Positions 9,501 to 17,272 of a stretch of 39,145 nucleotides of DNA are shown here, piece by piece; position 1 is the first letter of the stretch, and every line of letters starts with the position of its first letter. This DNA comes from an uncultured Bacteroidota bacterium (GTDB taxonomy: Bacteria > Bacteroidota > Bacteroidia > Chitinophagales > Saprospiraceae): the NCBI GenBank assembly GCA_937952445.1, contig CALGAA010000389.1, positions 1-39,145 on the forward strand, written 5' to 3'. Made by a program: the position numbers and the translations under genes. The notes below the pieces were generated by a model that searched no databases, was not told the DNA's origin, and saw only the letters and a list, made by a program, of their open reading frames with translations.

Positions 9501-10000
9501 ATCAACAAATCAGCATCCATCTCCTCACCGATTTTGAGGTCGATTCGATTGGCATGCAGAACCTCCGGGGAAACAATTTTTTCGATCAATGCTTCCGGAT
9601 AGGTCACGATGATGTGATTCCGGTTTCTATCGCTGAAAATTTGATTTGCCGTTTCGGTTTTGAGGAGGAGATTGTTCCGATCAATGCGGGAAAAATTACG
9701 GGGCTGCTTAAAACTATCCGGCAAAAAATGAATGGGCTTCCCGGGCAATAAAGATTCCAATGTATTGAATTGATACGCAGCTTCTTCTTTATCCCCGCAC
9801 AATACCACATAATGCTTCCGTTGGTTTTCATAGGTGGCAGCGATGAGTACACTTTTACTACTCCCCACCGCTGACCGTATCCCGATACTGCCCACCACAC
9901 CGCTTTCGATGCGCTCGTTGATTGAATGTACGATCCCGCTATCCTGATAGCGTTTCAAAAATTTATCTAAATTCTCCACATTTGGTTCTTGTCTGAACAA
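6572..10000 (-). CDS. mfd: Transcription-repair coupling factor
   Basis: A 1142-residue SF2 translocase that displaces RNA polymerase stalled at DNA lesions and recruits UvrA. In order: UvrB-like N-terminal module (about 1-330), the RNA-polymerase-interacting CarD-like domain beginning near residue 445 (PGDFVTHIDHGVGRYSG), Walker A GDVGFGKT (599-606), Walker B DEEQ (700-703), TATPIPRTL, helicase motifs QLRGRVGR and a TRCF C-terminal domain. Length is usual for the family. The start at 10000 gives a normal N-terminus. A possible -7 box (TATTTTTG, minus strand, 10103-10110) without a good -33 box lies about 100 nt upstream. Confidence 0.97.
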   Translation of the reverse strand: MFRQEPNVENLDKFLKRYQDSGIVHSINERIESGVVGSIGIRSAVGSSKSVLIAATYENQRKHYVVLCGDKEEAAYQFNTLESLLPGKPIHFLPDSFKQPRNFSRIDRNNLLLKTETANQIFSDRNRNHIIVTYPEALIEKIVSPEVLHANRIDLKIGEEMDADLLMSELIEYGYRHVDFVYEPGEFSIRGGIVDIFTYGNDWPYRVELFDTEIESIRLFDPESQLSRKKVDYISIVPDIQEKVSVEEWSSFFKLIRNDAVIWSLDHPYFVSSLEKTYELMVDFQKEKVKSEYPADVMSFFQHEKYLSPEQVIDELSEFGGFYFEDTFTLELPIEEWFELETTPQPSFNKNFKLLIDDLQKHYAQGYGIYLFVDSERQSRRLQSIFQDLEAGVPIQTILTALHEGYIDHQHKIVCYTDHQIFQRFHQYNLRKGFSKSKAMTSRMLRELQPGDFVTHIDHGVGRYSGLEKIEIKGQTQESLRILYKNNDVLYVSINSLHKITRYTGEEGKQPALSKLGTDTWTRLKTRTKKQIKDIASELIKLYAKRKASTGFACKPDGYLQTELEASFFYEDTPDQEQATIDVKRDMEKESPMDRLICGDVGFGKTEIAVRAAFKAVVNGKQVAILVPTTILALQHFKTFQDRLSEFGVELAYVNRFKTAKEKKEIYEKVREGKVDILIGTHAILNKNIAFKDLGLLVIDEEQKFGVTAKERLRDLKVNVDTLTLTATPIPRTLQFSLMAARDLSILRTPPPNRQAIHTEIRIFNHELIRDSIYHEIDRGGQVFFVHNRVKALPEMKILLTKLCPDIDIAVAHGQMESKQLEDTLVRYINGEYDLLLCTNIIETGLDIPNANTIIINNAHQFGLSDLHQLRGRVGRSNKKAFCYLFSPPLSVLTPEARKRLKTIEEFSDLGSGFEIAMRDLDIRGAGNLLGAEQSGFISEIGYHTYQKILEESIRELKETDFKDLFREDLQKQRDFVQDVVVETDVDMLIPDTYVNQIRERLSLYTTLDHLNNEEELKEFETDLRDRFGPYGPEVENLFQGLRLRWLGKKLGFERIIVSNHKLRCFFPADPQSAYYESDTFQKLLTHINKNPDKLRMRVKQSRNHLILVVEGMPTMKKVITFLKQLEKLAVADPSVLSEVSG

Positions 10001-10175
10001 TCTGTTACCAAAACCCGATTCCTTAAAAATAGTTCAGCCCTCAAAATGACCAGGAATGAGTAGATGGTCGATGGATGGATGTTACAACCCATCGAAAACG
10101 TACAAAAATAATACTTCTGAAACAGGAACCTATAAACTTTTTGATTTACGTGCAGAAACTGTAGGTAAAAGGTCC

Positions 10176-10619
10176 TTATTTATCGTGTTGCATTTGCGTC
10201 GAAACCGCGATCCTGTTCCACACGTTGATCACGCCCACCTGCATGATGATCTGGGCGATTTCAAGGTCGGTAAAATGGCGCTTTGCTTCTTCATAAGACC
10301 TCCGGGTCAACCCCTGGTCGGCAATCAGGGTGATTTCATCCGTCATTTTCAAAGCTGCTTTTTCTGCCTCGTTAAAAAGAGGGGATTCCCACCAGGCGCT
10401 TATGGCAAAAATCCGTCTGGGGGTTTCTCCATGTTCCATCGCTTCTTTGGTGTGTAAATCGATGCAATACGCACATCCGTTGATTTGAGATGCCCTTATT
10501 TTGATCAATTCCCGCAGTTTTTTATCCAGTCCGGTTCCATTCAGGTATTTTTCCATTCCATGCATGGCCTTATAAGCTGCTGGATCGAGTTCACTGATTC
10601 GTATTCTTTTTTTGTCCAC
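10176..10619 (-). CDS. Carboxymuconolactone decarboxylase (AhpD-like) family protein
   Basis: A 147-residue AhpD-fold protein. It carries the family redox motif as Glu37-x11-Cys49-x2-Cys52-x3-His56 (GCAYCIDLH), so a thiol-based peroxidase or disulfide-exchange activity is likelier than decarboxylation. No signal peptide; cytosolic. Length is typical of single-domain AhpD-like proteins. It stands alone between mfd, on the same strand and 175 nt downstream, and a divergently transcribed GHMP kinase. The physiological reductant and substrate cannot be told from the sequence. Confidence 0.88.
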   Translation of the reverse strand: MDKKRIRISELDPAAYKAMHGMEKYLNGTGLDKKLRELIKIRASQINGCAYCIDLHTKEAMEHGETPRRIFAISAWWESPLFNEAEKAALKMTDEITLIADQGLTRRSYEEAKRHFTDLEIAQIIMQVGVINVWNRIAVSTQMQHDK

Positions 10620-10631
10620 TTATGTATCTGT

Positions 10632-10662
10632 TTTGGTCGACCTACAATGTACAATACCTTTG
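10632..10662 (+). promoter_or_regulatory. Consensus promoter upstream of the GHMP kinase
   Basis: TTTG (10632-10635), an exactly 19-nt spacer, and TACCTTTG (10655-10662) match the Bacteroidota consensus at every fixed position. Transcription would begin near 10669, giving a leader of about 140 nt before the ATG at 10808. It sits immediately upstream of the divergent AhpD-like gene. Confidence 0.65.
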
Positions 10663-10807
10663 ACCACAATTCCAACCTACGGATGCAAAATCTGTCTTCA
10701 AATATGCCACACTTCCCGCCCCAACTAATCCGACGAACAATTATCCCACTCATTTATGGATATCCCGGTCGATCTGCCTATTTTGCGGGGATAAATACTT
10801 CAAAATC

Positions 10808-11632
10808 ATGCGTAATAAATACCACGGTAAACTTTTGTTGTTTGGCGAGTATCTCGTTCTCAATCAGGGGGCAGCTCTGGCTCTTCCGGAACCGAGATAT
10901 TCGGTGAGCTGGGATTGTCAGGAAACCCCGGATGAGGAATTGATTCAATACGGTGAATACCTGGAAAGCCAAAAGCGACTGGGCGATTATCTTAAATTGC
11001 CCTTACTGCTCAAACATCTAAAAGGAGGGTGGCAACTCGTGTCCAATGTGCCCAGACATAAAGGATTGGGAAGTTCGGCCACGATCGTCGCTGCAGTGTA
11101 CGACAGATATAAGTCGAAAAAGGACGATGAAATTTCCATGGAGGAATTGCAGGAAGTTTTTGCTGTTATGGAAGACTTCATGCACGGGAAAAGTTCAGGA
11201 TTTGATCCCCTACCGATTTATTTCGACCAACCGATATTGCGAAAGAACAACCAATCAGTACGGGTATACAATCCCCTGCCCTGCCTGGACAGATGGTCGA
11301 TCGAACTGATCGACAGCGGAGAAGAACGGACAGACAGCAAAGGCATCCAGCGTTATCTGGACCGTCTGGAGAAAGATAAATCATTCTCGGACAAAATCGA
11401 AACGCTGACCAAGGTGAACAACAAACTGGTGGAGGCGGTCATTAAAAACGAACACCGGATAGCCGAAAACTTGCTGAGAACCTTTTCAGAAAATCAACTG
11501 ATCCTTTTTGCAGATTGGATCCCTGCCAACATCCAAAAATTATGGAACGAAAATCAGGACGATAATTCTGTCATCAAAATGCTCGGGGCAGGGGGAGGAG
11601 GTTATTTTTTGAAAATAAAATTTGAGGGATAG
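10808..11632 (+). CDS. GHMP kinase (GYDIA-like, mevalonate-kinase relative)
   Basis: A 274-residue small-molecule kinase of the GHMP superfamily. Visible are the opening KYHGKLLLFGEYLVLNQG, the ATP-binding loop GLGSSA (86-91), HGKSSGFD (126-133) whose Asp133 lines up with the catalytic Asp of mevalonate kinases, and the C-terminal GAGGGGYFL loop (261-269). It resembles the short GYDIA group found in Bacteroidota, shorter than canonical mevalonate kinases (about 300-330 residues). A role in the mevalonate pathway is plausible but no other isoprenoid gene is in the window, so the substrate is unproven. Convergent with recO and apparently monocistronic. Confidence 0.8.
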   Translation: MRNKYHGKLLLFGEYLVLNQGAALALPEPRYSVSWDCQETPDEELIQYGEYLESQKRLGDYLKLPLLLKHLKGGWQLVSNVPRHKGLGSSATIVAAVYDRYKSKKDDEISMEELQEVFAVMEDFMHGKSSGFDPLPIYFDQPILRKNNQSVRVYNPLPCLDRWSIELIDSGEERTDSKGIQRYLDRLEKDKSFSDKIETLTKVNNKLVEAVIKNEHRIAENLLRTFSENQLILFADWIPANIQKLWNENQDDNSVIKMLGAGGGGYFLKIKFEG

Positions 11633-11708
11633 GCAGATCAGGCGGCCTCCGAAGTAAGGGATGAGGTTGAAGTTAAAATAACGGGATACAAGAGGAGGGT
11701 CGGTGCGA

Positions 11709-12434
11709 CTACCACAATTTTTTCAACAGTTCGTAGGATTTGATTTCCTGAGAAGCGTGGCTGTGATACCGAATATAATCGATCATACCGTCGGTTAGTT
11801 TTTGCCGGAGATCTCTTCTCATGGTCAACGACGGAATATCGCTCAAAGGTAAACGCAGGATTTTTTGGAACAACGCACTTTCCTCGTGATCGATGGTCAT
11901 GGGGTGCGGAGGCATGACCGGGCTAAAATCTCCGGATTTTATATCAAAATAAACCGGTCCTTGCAAATCCTCCCCTTTCGGACCAAAACCCAGCTCCACG
12001 GACAAATGCGCCAGAAAATGAACCAAAAGATTAGCGGTTTTTTCCTCTCTGTCCAGGGCAATGAAATACGATGAAATGAGCTGATAAAGCGAAGGATGGG
12101 TATCGTACGGATGTACAATTTTCTTAATAACCTCACACATACACAAAGCCGTATTTCCACGGATCACATCAAAAGGTGTTCGGTCCAGTTGAGTTCCTAT
12201 GCTGGCTTCCTTGATCCGCCACAACCGATGAACATCCTGCTCATAAAATATCAGGTTTAATTCGTACCCGGGCGTAAAAACCACCGGGGAGATAACCGGT
12301 TTGGTTTTTCGTACCCCGGAGACGATAAATCCGGCTAACCCATGACTCTCGGTAAAAATGTCGACGATCATACTCGATTCCCGATAGTTCATACGACGGA
12401 TTACAATACCCCTGGTTTGAACGATTCGGGCCAC
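11709..12434 (-). CDS. recO: DNA repair protein RecO
   Basis: A 241-residue RecFOR-pathway mediator that helps load RecA onto SSB-coated DNA. The N-terminal OB-fold segment ARIVQTRGIVIRRMNYRESSMIVDIFT is typical, followed by a helical domain containing CMCEVIKKIV. The start codon is GTG at 12434, 3 nt after the ileS stop codon; the first internal ATG (residue 15) would remove conserved OB-fold sequence, so GTG is the better start. The spacing implies translational coupling to ileS. Length is normal. Confidence 0.95.
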   Translation of the reverse strand: MARIVQTRGIVIRRMNYRESSMIVDIFTESHGLAGFIVSGVRKTKPVISPVVFTPGYELNLIFYEQDVHRLWRIKEASIGTQLDRTPFDVIRGNTALCMCEVIKKIVHPYDTHPSLYQLISSYFIALDREEKTANLLVHFLAHLSVELGFGPKGEDLQGPVYFDIKSGDFSPVMPPHPMTIDHEESALFQKILRLPLSDIPSLTMRRDLRQKLTDGMIDYIRYHSHASQEIKSYELLKKLW

Positions 12435-12437
12435 GTC

Positions 12438-15400
12438 TCAATTTTTATCCAGCGCAATTCGTACGCGGGCTCCTTCGATCAATTCCACTTCCTGCCCATT
12501 GTCGACAGGAAGGACGGTTAATTCATCCGCCAACACCTCTTGCATGATGTACGATCCAAATTTATCCACAGCGGGATTCACCATTTCGTGCGGACTCAGA
12601 GTAACCCGGATTCGATCCGTCACCTCAAAATCAGCGTCTTTTCTCAGATTTTGAATCCGATTGACCAATTCGCGGGCAATCCCTTCGGAAAGGAGATCCG
12701 AATCCAAATGAATATCCAGTGCGACAGTGATTTCATCATCCTTGGCGACCATCCACCCTTCGATGTCATCCGATCCTATAACAAAATCTTCCAAACCGAG
12801 TTCGTACACGCGGTCCTCGATTTCCAACTGATAGGTTCCTGTATTTTCGATCTGGGAAATTTCTTTCTGGCCTAATTGGCTGATCGCCGCTGCACCTGCT
12901 TTCATATCTTTGCCCAGACGCCGCCCCAGCGTTTTAAAATTGGGCTTGATGTTTTTCTTGATAATTCCTTCCGTATCGGTTACGTACTCGATCCCCTTGA
13001 CATTCACTTCTGCCTTGATCAGATCTTCCACCGCCCGGACCTGCTTTTCAAATCCCGGATTCAACACCGGCAGGATGATTTTACGGAGTGGTTGGCGCAC
13101 CCGTATTTGTTCTTTTTTACGCAGCGAAAGCACCAGGCTACTAATCCTTTTGGCATAGTCCATCCGCTCCTCCAACCCCTTATCAATCCGACTTTCATCC
13201 ACATTCGGAATCAGACTGAGATGAACCGATTCGTGGGATTCCTGGCGGGTGACATCATTGAGGTTTTTATAAAGCCAGTCTGCAAAAAATGGAGCGATGG
13301 GTGCCATGAGTTTCGCAATGGTGATCTGACATTCGTACAGGGTCTGATACGCCGCGATTTTATCCGTACCATATTCACCTTTCCAAAAACGACGGCGGCA
13401 CAAACGGACGTACCAGTTGGACAAATGATCATCCACGAAATTTACAATCCGCCGGGCAGCCTGCATCGGTTCGTAGTCCGCATAAAATCCATCCACTTCC
13501 TGAATAAGCGTATTAAGACTGGACAAAATCCATTGGTCGATCTCCGGCCTTTCTGTATGCGGTATATCAGTTTCTCTATACGTAAAGCGATCGATATTCG
13601 CATAGAGGGAAAAGAAGGAATATATATTGTACATGGTCCCAAAAAACTTCCGGTTGACTTCGTCGATCCCGGCAGGATCAAACCGGAGATTGTCCCAGGG
13701 CTGCGCGTTTGAAATCATATACCACCGGGTGGCATCGGCTCCTTTTTCCTCCAATGTTTCAAACGGATCAACAGCATTACCATGTCGTTTGGACATTTTC
13801 TGCCCGTTCTTATCGAGGACGAGCCCGGTGGAAATGACATTGCGAAATGCTACGCTGTCAAACAACATTCCCGCGATGGCGTGCAGGGTAAAAAACCAGC
13901 CGCGGGTCTGATCCACGCCTTCCGAAATAAAATCAGCGGGGTAATTTTTCTTGAACTTTTCCTGGTTTTCAAATGGATAGTGCCATTGGGCATAAGGCAT
14001 GGCGCCACTATCAAACCACACATCGATCAGATCGGTCTCCCGGTACATTTTTTGCCCCTCGTCTGAAACCAGGATAACTTCATCGATATAAGGCCGATGA
14101 AGGTCTTCCGGGACTTTTTGCTCCAATCCCAGCGTAGTGTTCGCTTTTTCGATTTCCTGCCGGAGTTCTTCGACGCTTCCGATGCACTTTTCCGTTTGTC
14201 CATCTTCTGTCCTCCAGATCGGAAGAGGGATACCCCAAAATCGAGATCGGGACAAATTCCAGTCCTGTAGGTTTTCGAGCCAATTCCCAAACCGTCCTTC
14301 ACCGGTAGATCGTGGTTTCCAATTGATGGTCTTGTTGAGTTCCACCAACCGGTCCTTCATCGCAGTGGAACGAATGAACCATGAATCGAGCGGATAATAC
14401 AGGATAGGTTTGTCCGTCCTCCAGCAATGCGGATAGCTGTGGACGTATTTTTGTACATTAAAAGCTTTGTTTTCCTTTTTGAGTTTGATCGCGATATCGA
14501 CATCCACGGGCTGGAACTGATCACCCTGGTCCTGATAATCTTTCACATAACGCCCCCCAAATTCTCCTACTTCATCGATAAATTTTCCTTTTTTATCCAC
14601 AAGAGTTAGCGATCCGATCCCATATTTCATCGCGACCCGCCTATCATCCGCACCGAAGGAAGGCGCAATATGAACAATCCCTGTACCATCTTCTATGGTT
14701 ACAAAACCGTCCACCAAAACCCGGAATGCATCACCGTCTTCGGGCTGGACATAGGGCAAAAGCTGAAGGTACCTGATGGATTCAAAGGTTTTCCCTTTCC
14801 AGGAATTTTCCTTTTTCCATGGAATGACTTTGTCGCCGACCTGAAAGGACTCAATATCCCCCTCTTCTCCGTCAGCAGAAAACCATTTACTGACCAGGCC
14901 TTCGGCCAGGATAACCCGGATCGGAATTCCGGTGTAGGGGTTCACCGTATGAATTCGAACATAGGTAAAATCAGGTCCCACGGCCAGGGCGGTATTGGAT
15001 GGAAGTGTCCAGGGGGTAGTCGTCCAGGCCAGGAAAAACAGCGCGTCATCTCCATCGGCACCGTCCCATAAAAATTCAGATTTCTCATCCCGCACTACCT
15101 CAAATTGAGCCACCAGGGAGGTGTCGGTTACATCCCGGTATGCCCCCGGCATATTGAGCTCGTGGGTTGAAAGACCAGTGCCCGCCCCGGGGCTGTATGG
15201 CTGGATCGTATACCCTTTATAAAGTAGATTTTTATCATAAAAATTTTGGAGCAGGTGCCACACCGACTCAATATATTCGTTTTTGAATGTGATATAGGGG
15301 TCATCGAGATCGACCCAGTAGCCCATTTTGATGGTGAGGTCATCCCACATATTTTTATACTTCATGACCGTCTCCCGGCACCGCTGGTTGTATTCCGCCA

Positions 15401-15734
15401 CCGAAATTTTGGTTCCGATATCATCTTTGGTAATCCCCAGTTCTTTTTCGACCTGCAATTCTACCGGAAGTCCGTGCGTATCCCAACCACCTTTACGCTC
15501 CACTCTTTTGCCCTTCATCGAGTGATACCGACAAATGATATCCTTAATGGCACGGGCCATTACATGATGAATCCCTGGCTGACCATTGGCCGAAGGCGGG
15601 CCTTCATAAAATACAAACGCATTCTCCGGATCTCGACCGTCTACACTTTTTTCAAATATCTTCTCCTCTTGCCAAAACTGGAGAATGGTTCGATCGATTT
15701 CGGGTAGATGGAGCTGGTCGTATTCCCTGTACAT
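12438..15734 (-). CDS. ileS: Isoleucyl-tRNA synthetase
   Basis: A 1098-residue class I synthetase. The first signature appears as PGIHH (53-57), where the first His of the usual HxGH is replaced by Gly; the second is KMSKR (646-650). The editing domain lies between, and the long helical anticodon-binding region and C-terminal extension follow. The overall type is the long, eukaryote-like form (IleS2-like), which in other bacteria is linked with mupirocin tolerance (known for that type, not tested here). The start at 15734 (MYREYDQLHLPEID) is preferred over an in-frame ATG at 15779 because a -7 box lies between the two. It forms an operon with recO. Confidence 0.96.
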   Translation of the reverse strand: MYREYDQLHLPEIDRTILQFWQEEKIFEKSVDGRDPENAFVFYEGPPSANGQPGIHHVMARAIKDIICRYHSMKGKRVERKGGWDTHGLPVELQVEKELGITKDDIGTKISVAEYNQRCRETVMKYKNMWDDLTIKMGYWVDLDDPYITFKNEYIESVWHLLQNFYDKNLLYKGYTIQPYSPGAGTGLSTHELNMPGAYRDVTDTSLVAQFEVVRDEKSEFLWDGADGDDALFFLAWTTTPWTLPSNTALAVGPDFTYVRIHTVNPYTGIPIRVILAEGLVSKWFSADGEEGDIESFQVGDKVIPWKKENSWKGKTFESIRYLQLLPYVQPEDGDAFRVLVDGFVTIEDGTGIVHIAPSFGADDRRVAMKYGIGSLTLVDKKGKFIDEVGEFGGRYVKDYQDQGDQFQPVDVDIAIKLKKENKAFNVQKYVHSYPHCWRTDKPILYYPLDSWFIRSTAMKDRLVELNKTINWKPRSTGEGRFGNWLENLQDWNLSRSRFWGIPLPIWRTEDGQTEKCIGSVEELRQEIEKANTTLGLEQKVPEDLHRPYIDEVILVSDEGQKMYRETDLIDVWFDSGAMPYAQWHYPFENQEKFKKNYPADFISEGVDQTRGWFFTLHAIAGMLFDSVAFRNVISTGLVLDKNGQKMSKRHGNAVDPFETLEEKGADATRWYMISNAQPWDNLRFDPAGIDEVNRKFFGTMYNIYSFFSLYANIDRFTYRETDIPHTERPEIDQWILSSLNTLIQEVDGFYADYEPMQAARRIVNFVDDHLSNWYVRLCRRRFWKGEYGTDKIAAYQTLYECQITIAKLMAPIAPFFADWLYKNLNDVTRQESHESVHLSLIPNVDESRIDKGLEERMDYAKRISSLVLSLRKKEQIRVRQPLRKIILPVLNPGFEKQVRAVEDLIKAEVNVKGIEYVTDTEGIIKKNIKPNFKTLGRRLGKDMKAGAAAISQLGQKEISQIENTGTYQLEIEDRVYELGLEDFVIGSDDIEGWMVAKDDEITVALDIHLDSDLLSEGIARELVNRIQNLRKDADFEVTDRIRVTLSPHEMVNPAVDKFGSYIMQEVLADELTVLPVDNGQEVELIEGARVRIALDKN

Positions 15735-15756
15735 ATCTTTTCCGTTTTTGAAGGGG

Positions 15757-15764
15757 CAAAGATA
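15757..15764 (-). promoter_or_regulatory. -7 element for ileS-recO
   Basis: Minus strand reads TATCTTTG, a perfect TAnnTTTG box. A -33 TTTG is not apparent at the usual distance. Transcription would start near 15750, 16 nt before the ileS ATG at 15734 and downstream of the alternative ATG at 15779. Confidence 0.5.
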
Positions 15765-15973
15765 CTGAAAAGCTGCCAATAATAAAGAGGAAGAGACTGC
15801 ATTGTCCTGCCCCCGAATCCTCTATACCGACGGGTTATCACTCCTTCTCCCGCCAACTCCACCCTTCGATTGTCCGGAGGGCAGGCTTCATCATCAGTTT
15901 ACCAGGGTCCCCGTCATGGACAGTTTTCCTATTCCGGTCTGACAATAAATATTTTGAAAACCCTGATGTCGAT

Positions 15974-17035
15974 TTAAAAGCCTTTCTCTCTCCGACTCTT
16001 TTCAAACAATCGAAATGACAGCGATACCTGATGGCTTCCACTGTCAAAGTAGAGCCGCTCCCAGGTATAATCCAGGCGAAAAACCTTGATCTTTAAACCA
16101 AACCCCACAGCCACCCCTTCCAGGGAACGGATGGCCGGAATGCCCAATTGCTGATTTCTCCAGTGATCGTAAGAAAACCGCAGCCACACATTTCCGGGTT
16201 GACCAAATTGGAATTCGCCTCCTATGACCATATGTCGCAGAAGTTCATTGGCCAGATCCCGAATTCGGGATTCCCGCGGAGGATCCTGATTGATGTTTTG
16301 GTCTCCATCCAAAAACGGATTTTGATACTCCATCCGATTCCACAGATTGAGTTTTTGCATGCGCAGAAAAAACGTAAATGGTAAATGATCGAGACTGCGC
16401 CGCCAATATGCTGAAACATCAAGGGGGAGGGAATGCCTGTCGGATTCAAATGGAACAATTTCGTAACCCAAATGGGAAATGGTTAACCCAAAACTATTTT
16501 TCTCATTCGTAGAATAGATCCCTCCGATTGTAAAATGGAGGAGATGAGAATCATAAAAATCGATTGTGCGCCAGTCATAATTTAAGCCCAGGCCAATGGA
16601 AAACGATTCACTCAGTTTTCGGCGGGTAGCGATGTCCAGCCCTGTAACGAATGCATTGAATTCTCCCCCGGCGTTGCCCTCCACGTCAAACCGTAGATTT
16701 TGCCCAAAGGAGGTTCTGGACAAACCCACCACAACGGGCCAAACAGAATCCCGGGATACCAGTCCCTGCAATGCATACGATCGGATATCACCCGGGAAAA
16801 ACGAAGAGTGAACAGTTGCATTTGCCCAGGATGACGGCGAAAAATTGGCCGGATTAACTGACCAGGAATCGATATCCCCGTGTAATTCCGCCCCATTTGC
16901 CTCGCTCAATCCAACATTTCGGGCACCCATCCCGGATATAAATGTTCCAAATCCATCGTAAGGATTTTGTTGGGCAGTAACCGTCGATGCCGTTACCACC
17001 ATTAGAAATACGGGAATGAGGAGCCGGTTGAGCAT
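15974..17035 (-). CDS. porQ: PorQ-like type IX secretion system protein
   Basis: A 353-residue outer-membrane-protein-like sequence of the PorQ family, which takes part in the type IX secretion system of Bacteroidota. The signal peptide MLNRLLIPVFLMVVTASTVTAQ is followed by a glycine- and aromatic-rich beta-barrel pattern with many alternating strands (for example FSIGLGLNYDW, VAVGFGLKIKVFRLDYTWERLYF), ending in VSLSFRLF plus a short basic tail. The start at 17035 is chosen because it opens directly into the signal peptide; the frame extends 34 codons further to an ATG at 17137, but that extension reads through a terminator-like hairpin. It is 237 nt downstream of the PpiD-like gene. The window has no other por genes, as expected from the scattered location of this gene in the phylum. 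Confidence 0.85.
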   Translation of the reverse strand: MLNRLLIPVFLMVVTASTVTAQQNPYDGFGTFISGMGARNVGLSEANGAELHGDIDSWSVNPANFSPSSWANATVHSSFFPGDIRSYALQGLVSRDSVWPVVVGLSRTSFGQNLRFDVEGNAGGEFNAFVTGLDIATRRKLSESFSIGLGLNYDWRTIDFYDSHLLHFTIGGIYSTNEKNSFGLTISHLGYEIVPFESDRHSLPLDVSAYWRRSLDHLPFTFFLRMQKLNLWNRMEYQNPFLDGDQNINQDPPRESRIRDLANELLRHMVIGGEFQFGQPGNVWLRFSYDHWRNQQLGIPAIRSLEGVAVGFGLKIKVFRLDYTWERLYFDSGSHQVSLSFRLFEKSRREKGF

Positions 17036-17070
17036 AAAAAAAAGACTGTTCCTGGAAATTAAGAACAGTC
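17036..17070 (-). terminator. Intrinsic-terminator-shaped hairpin abutting the porQ ATG
   Basis: Perfect 8-bp arms GACTGTTC and GAACAGTC (17044-17051 and 17063-17070) with an 11-nt loop. On the minus strand the hairpin is followed at once by eight T residues (17043-17036) and then the porQ ATG at 17035. The form is that of an intrinsic terminator. It may end the upstream PpiD-like transcript, or act as an attenuator or translation-blocking hairpin for porQ. Confidence 0.65.
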
Positions 17071-17157
17071 CAATATATCGTTTTAATATGTTTGAGTATC
17101 TTTTTTTGGGATCCTCGATTTCTGTATCATGCTTCATCGATGATTTGGAAATATTAT

Positions 17158-17194
17158 CGGTGGTCTAAAATTTTTATATCATAGCATACCACCG
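17158..17194. repeat. Inverted repeat in the ppiD-porQ intergenic region
   Basis: Perfect 7-bp arms CGGTGGT (17158-17164) and ACCACCG (17188-17194) separated by 23 A/T-rich bases. It could be an operator or a leader stem-loop for porQ; there is no T-tract. Role unknown. Confidence 0.35.
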
Positions 17195-17250
17195 AAGCAC
17201 ATTTCGCCAACCATCCCGACTTTGCATGAACGCTGTCACATCATTAGAAC

Positions 17251-17269
17251 CCGAAATATTGGATTTCGG
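17251..17269 (-). terminator. Hairpin 3 nt after the PpiD-like stop codon
   Basis: Perfect 7-bp arms CCGAAAT/ATTTCGG with a 5-nt loop, starting 3 nt beyond the stop codon. No T-tract follows, so it is likely an mRNA 3'-end stabiliser or Rho-dependent end rather than a simple terminator. Confidence 0.4.
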
Positions 17270-17272
17270 ACT

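Noticed and set aside
15735..15779. Fifteen-residue N-terminal extension of IleS
   Set aside because: A perfect -7 box lies inside it, so the transcript probably begins downstream of that ATG.
15801..15885. CCTGCCC/GGGCAGG arms and two ATTGTCC copies between porQ and ileS
   Set aside because: The arms are 66 nt apart with no T-tract; likely chance in a 239-nt gap.
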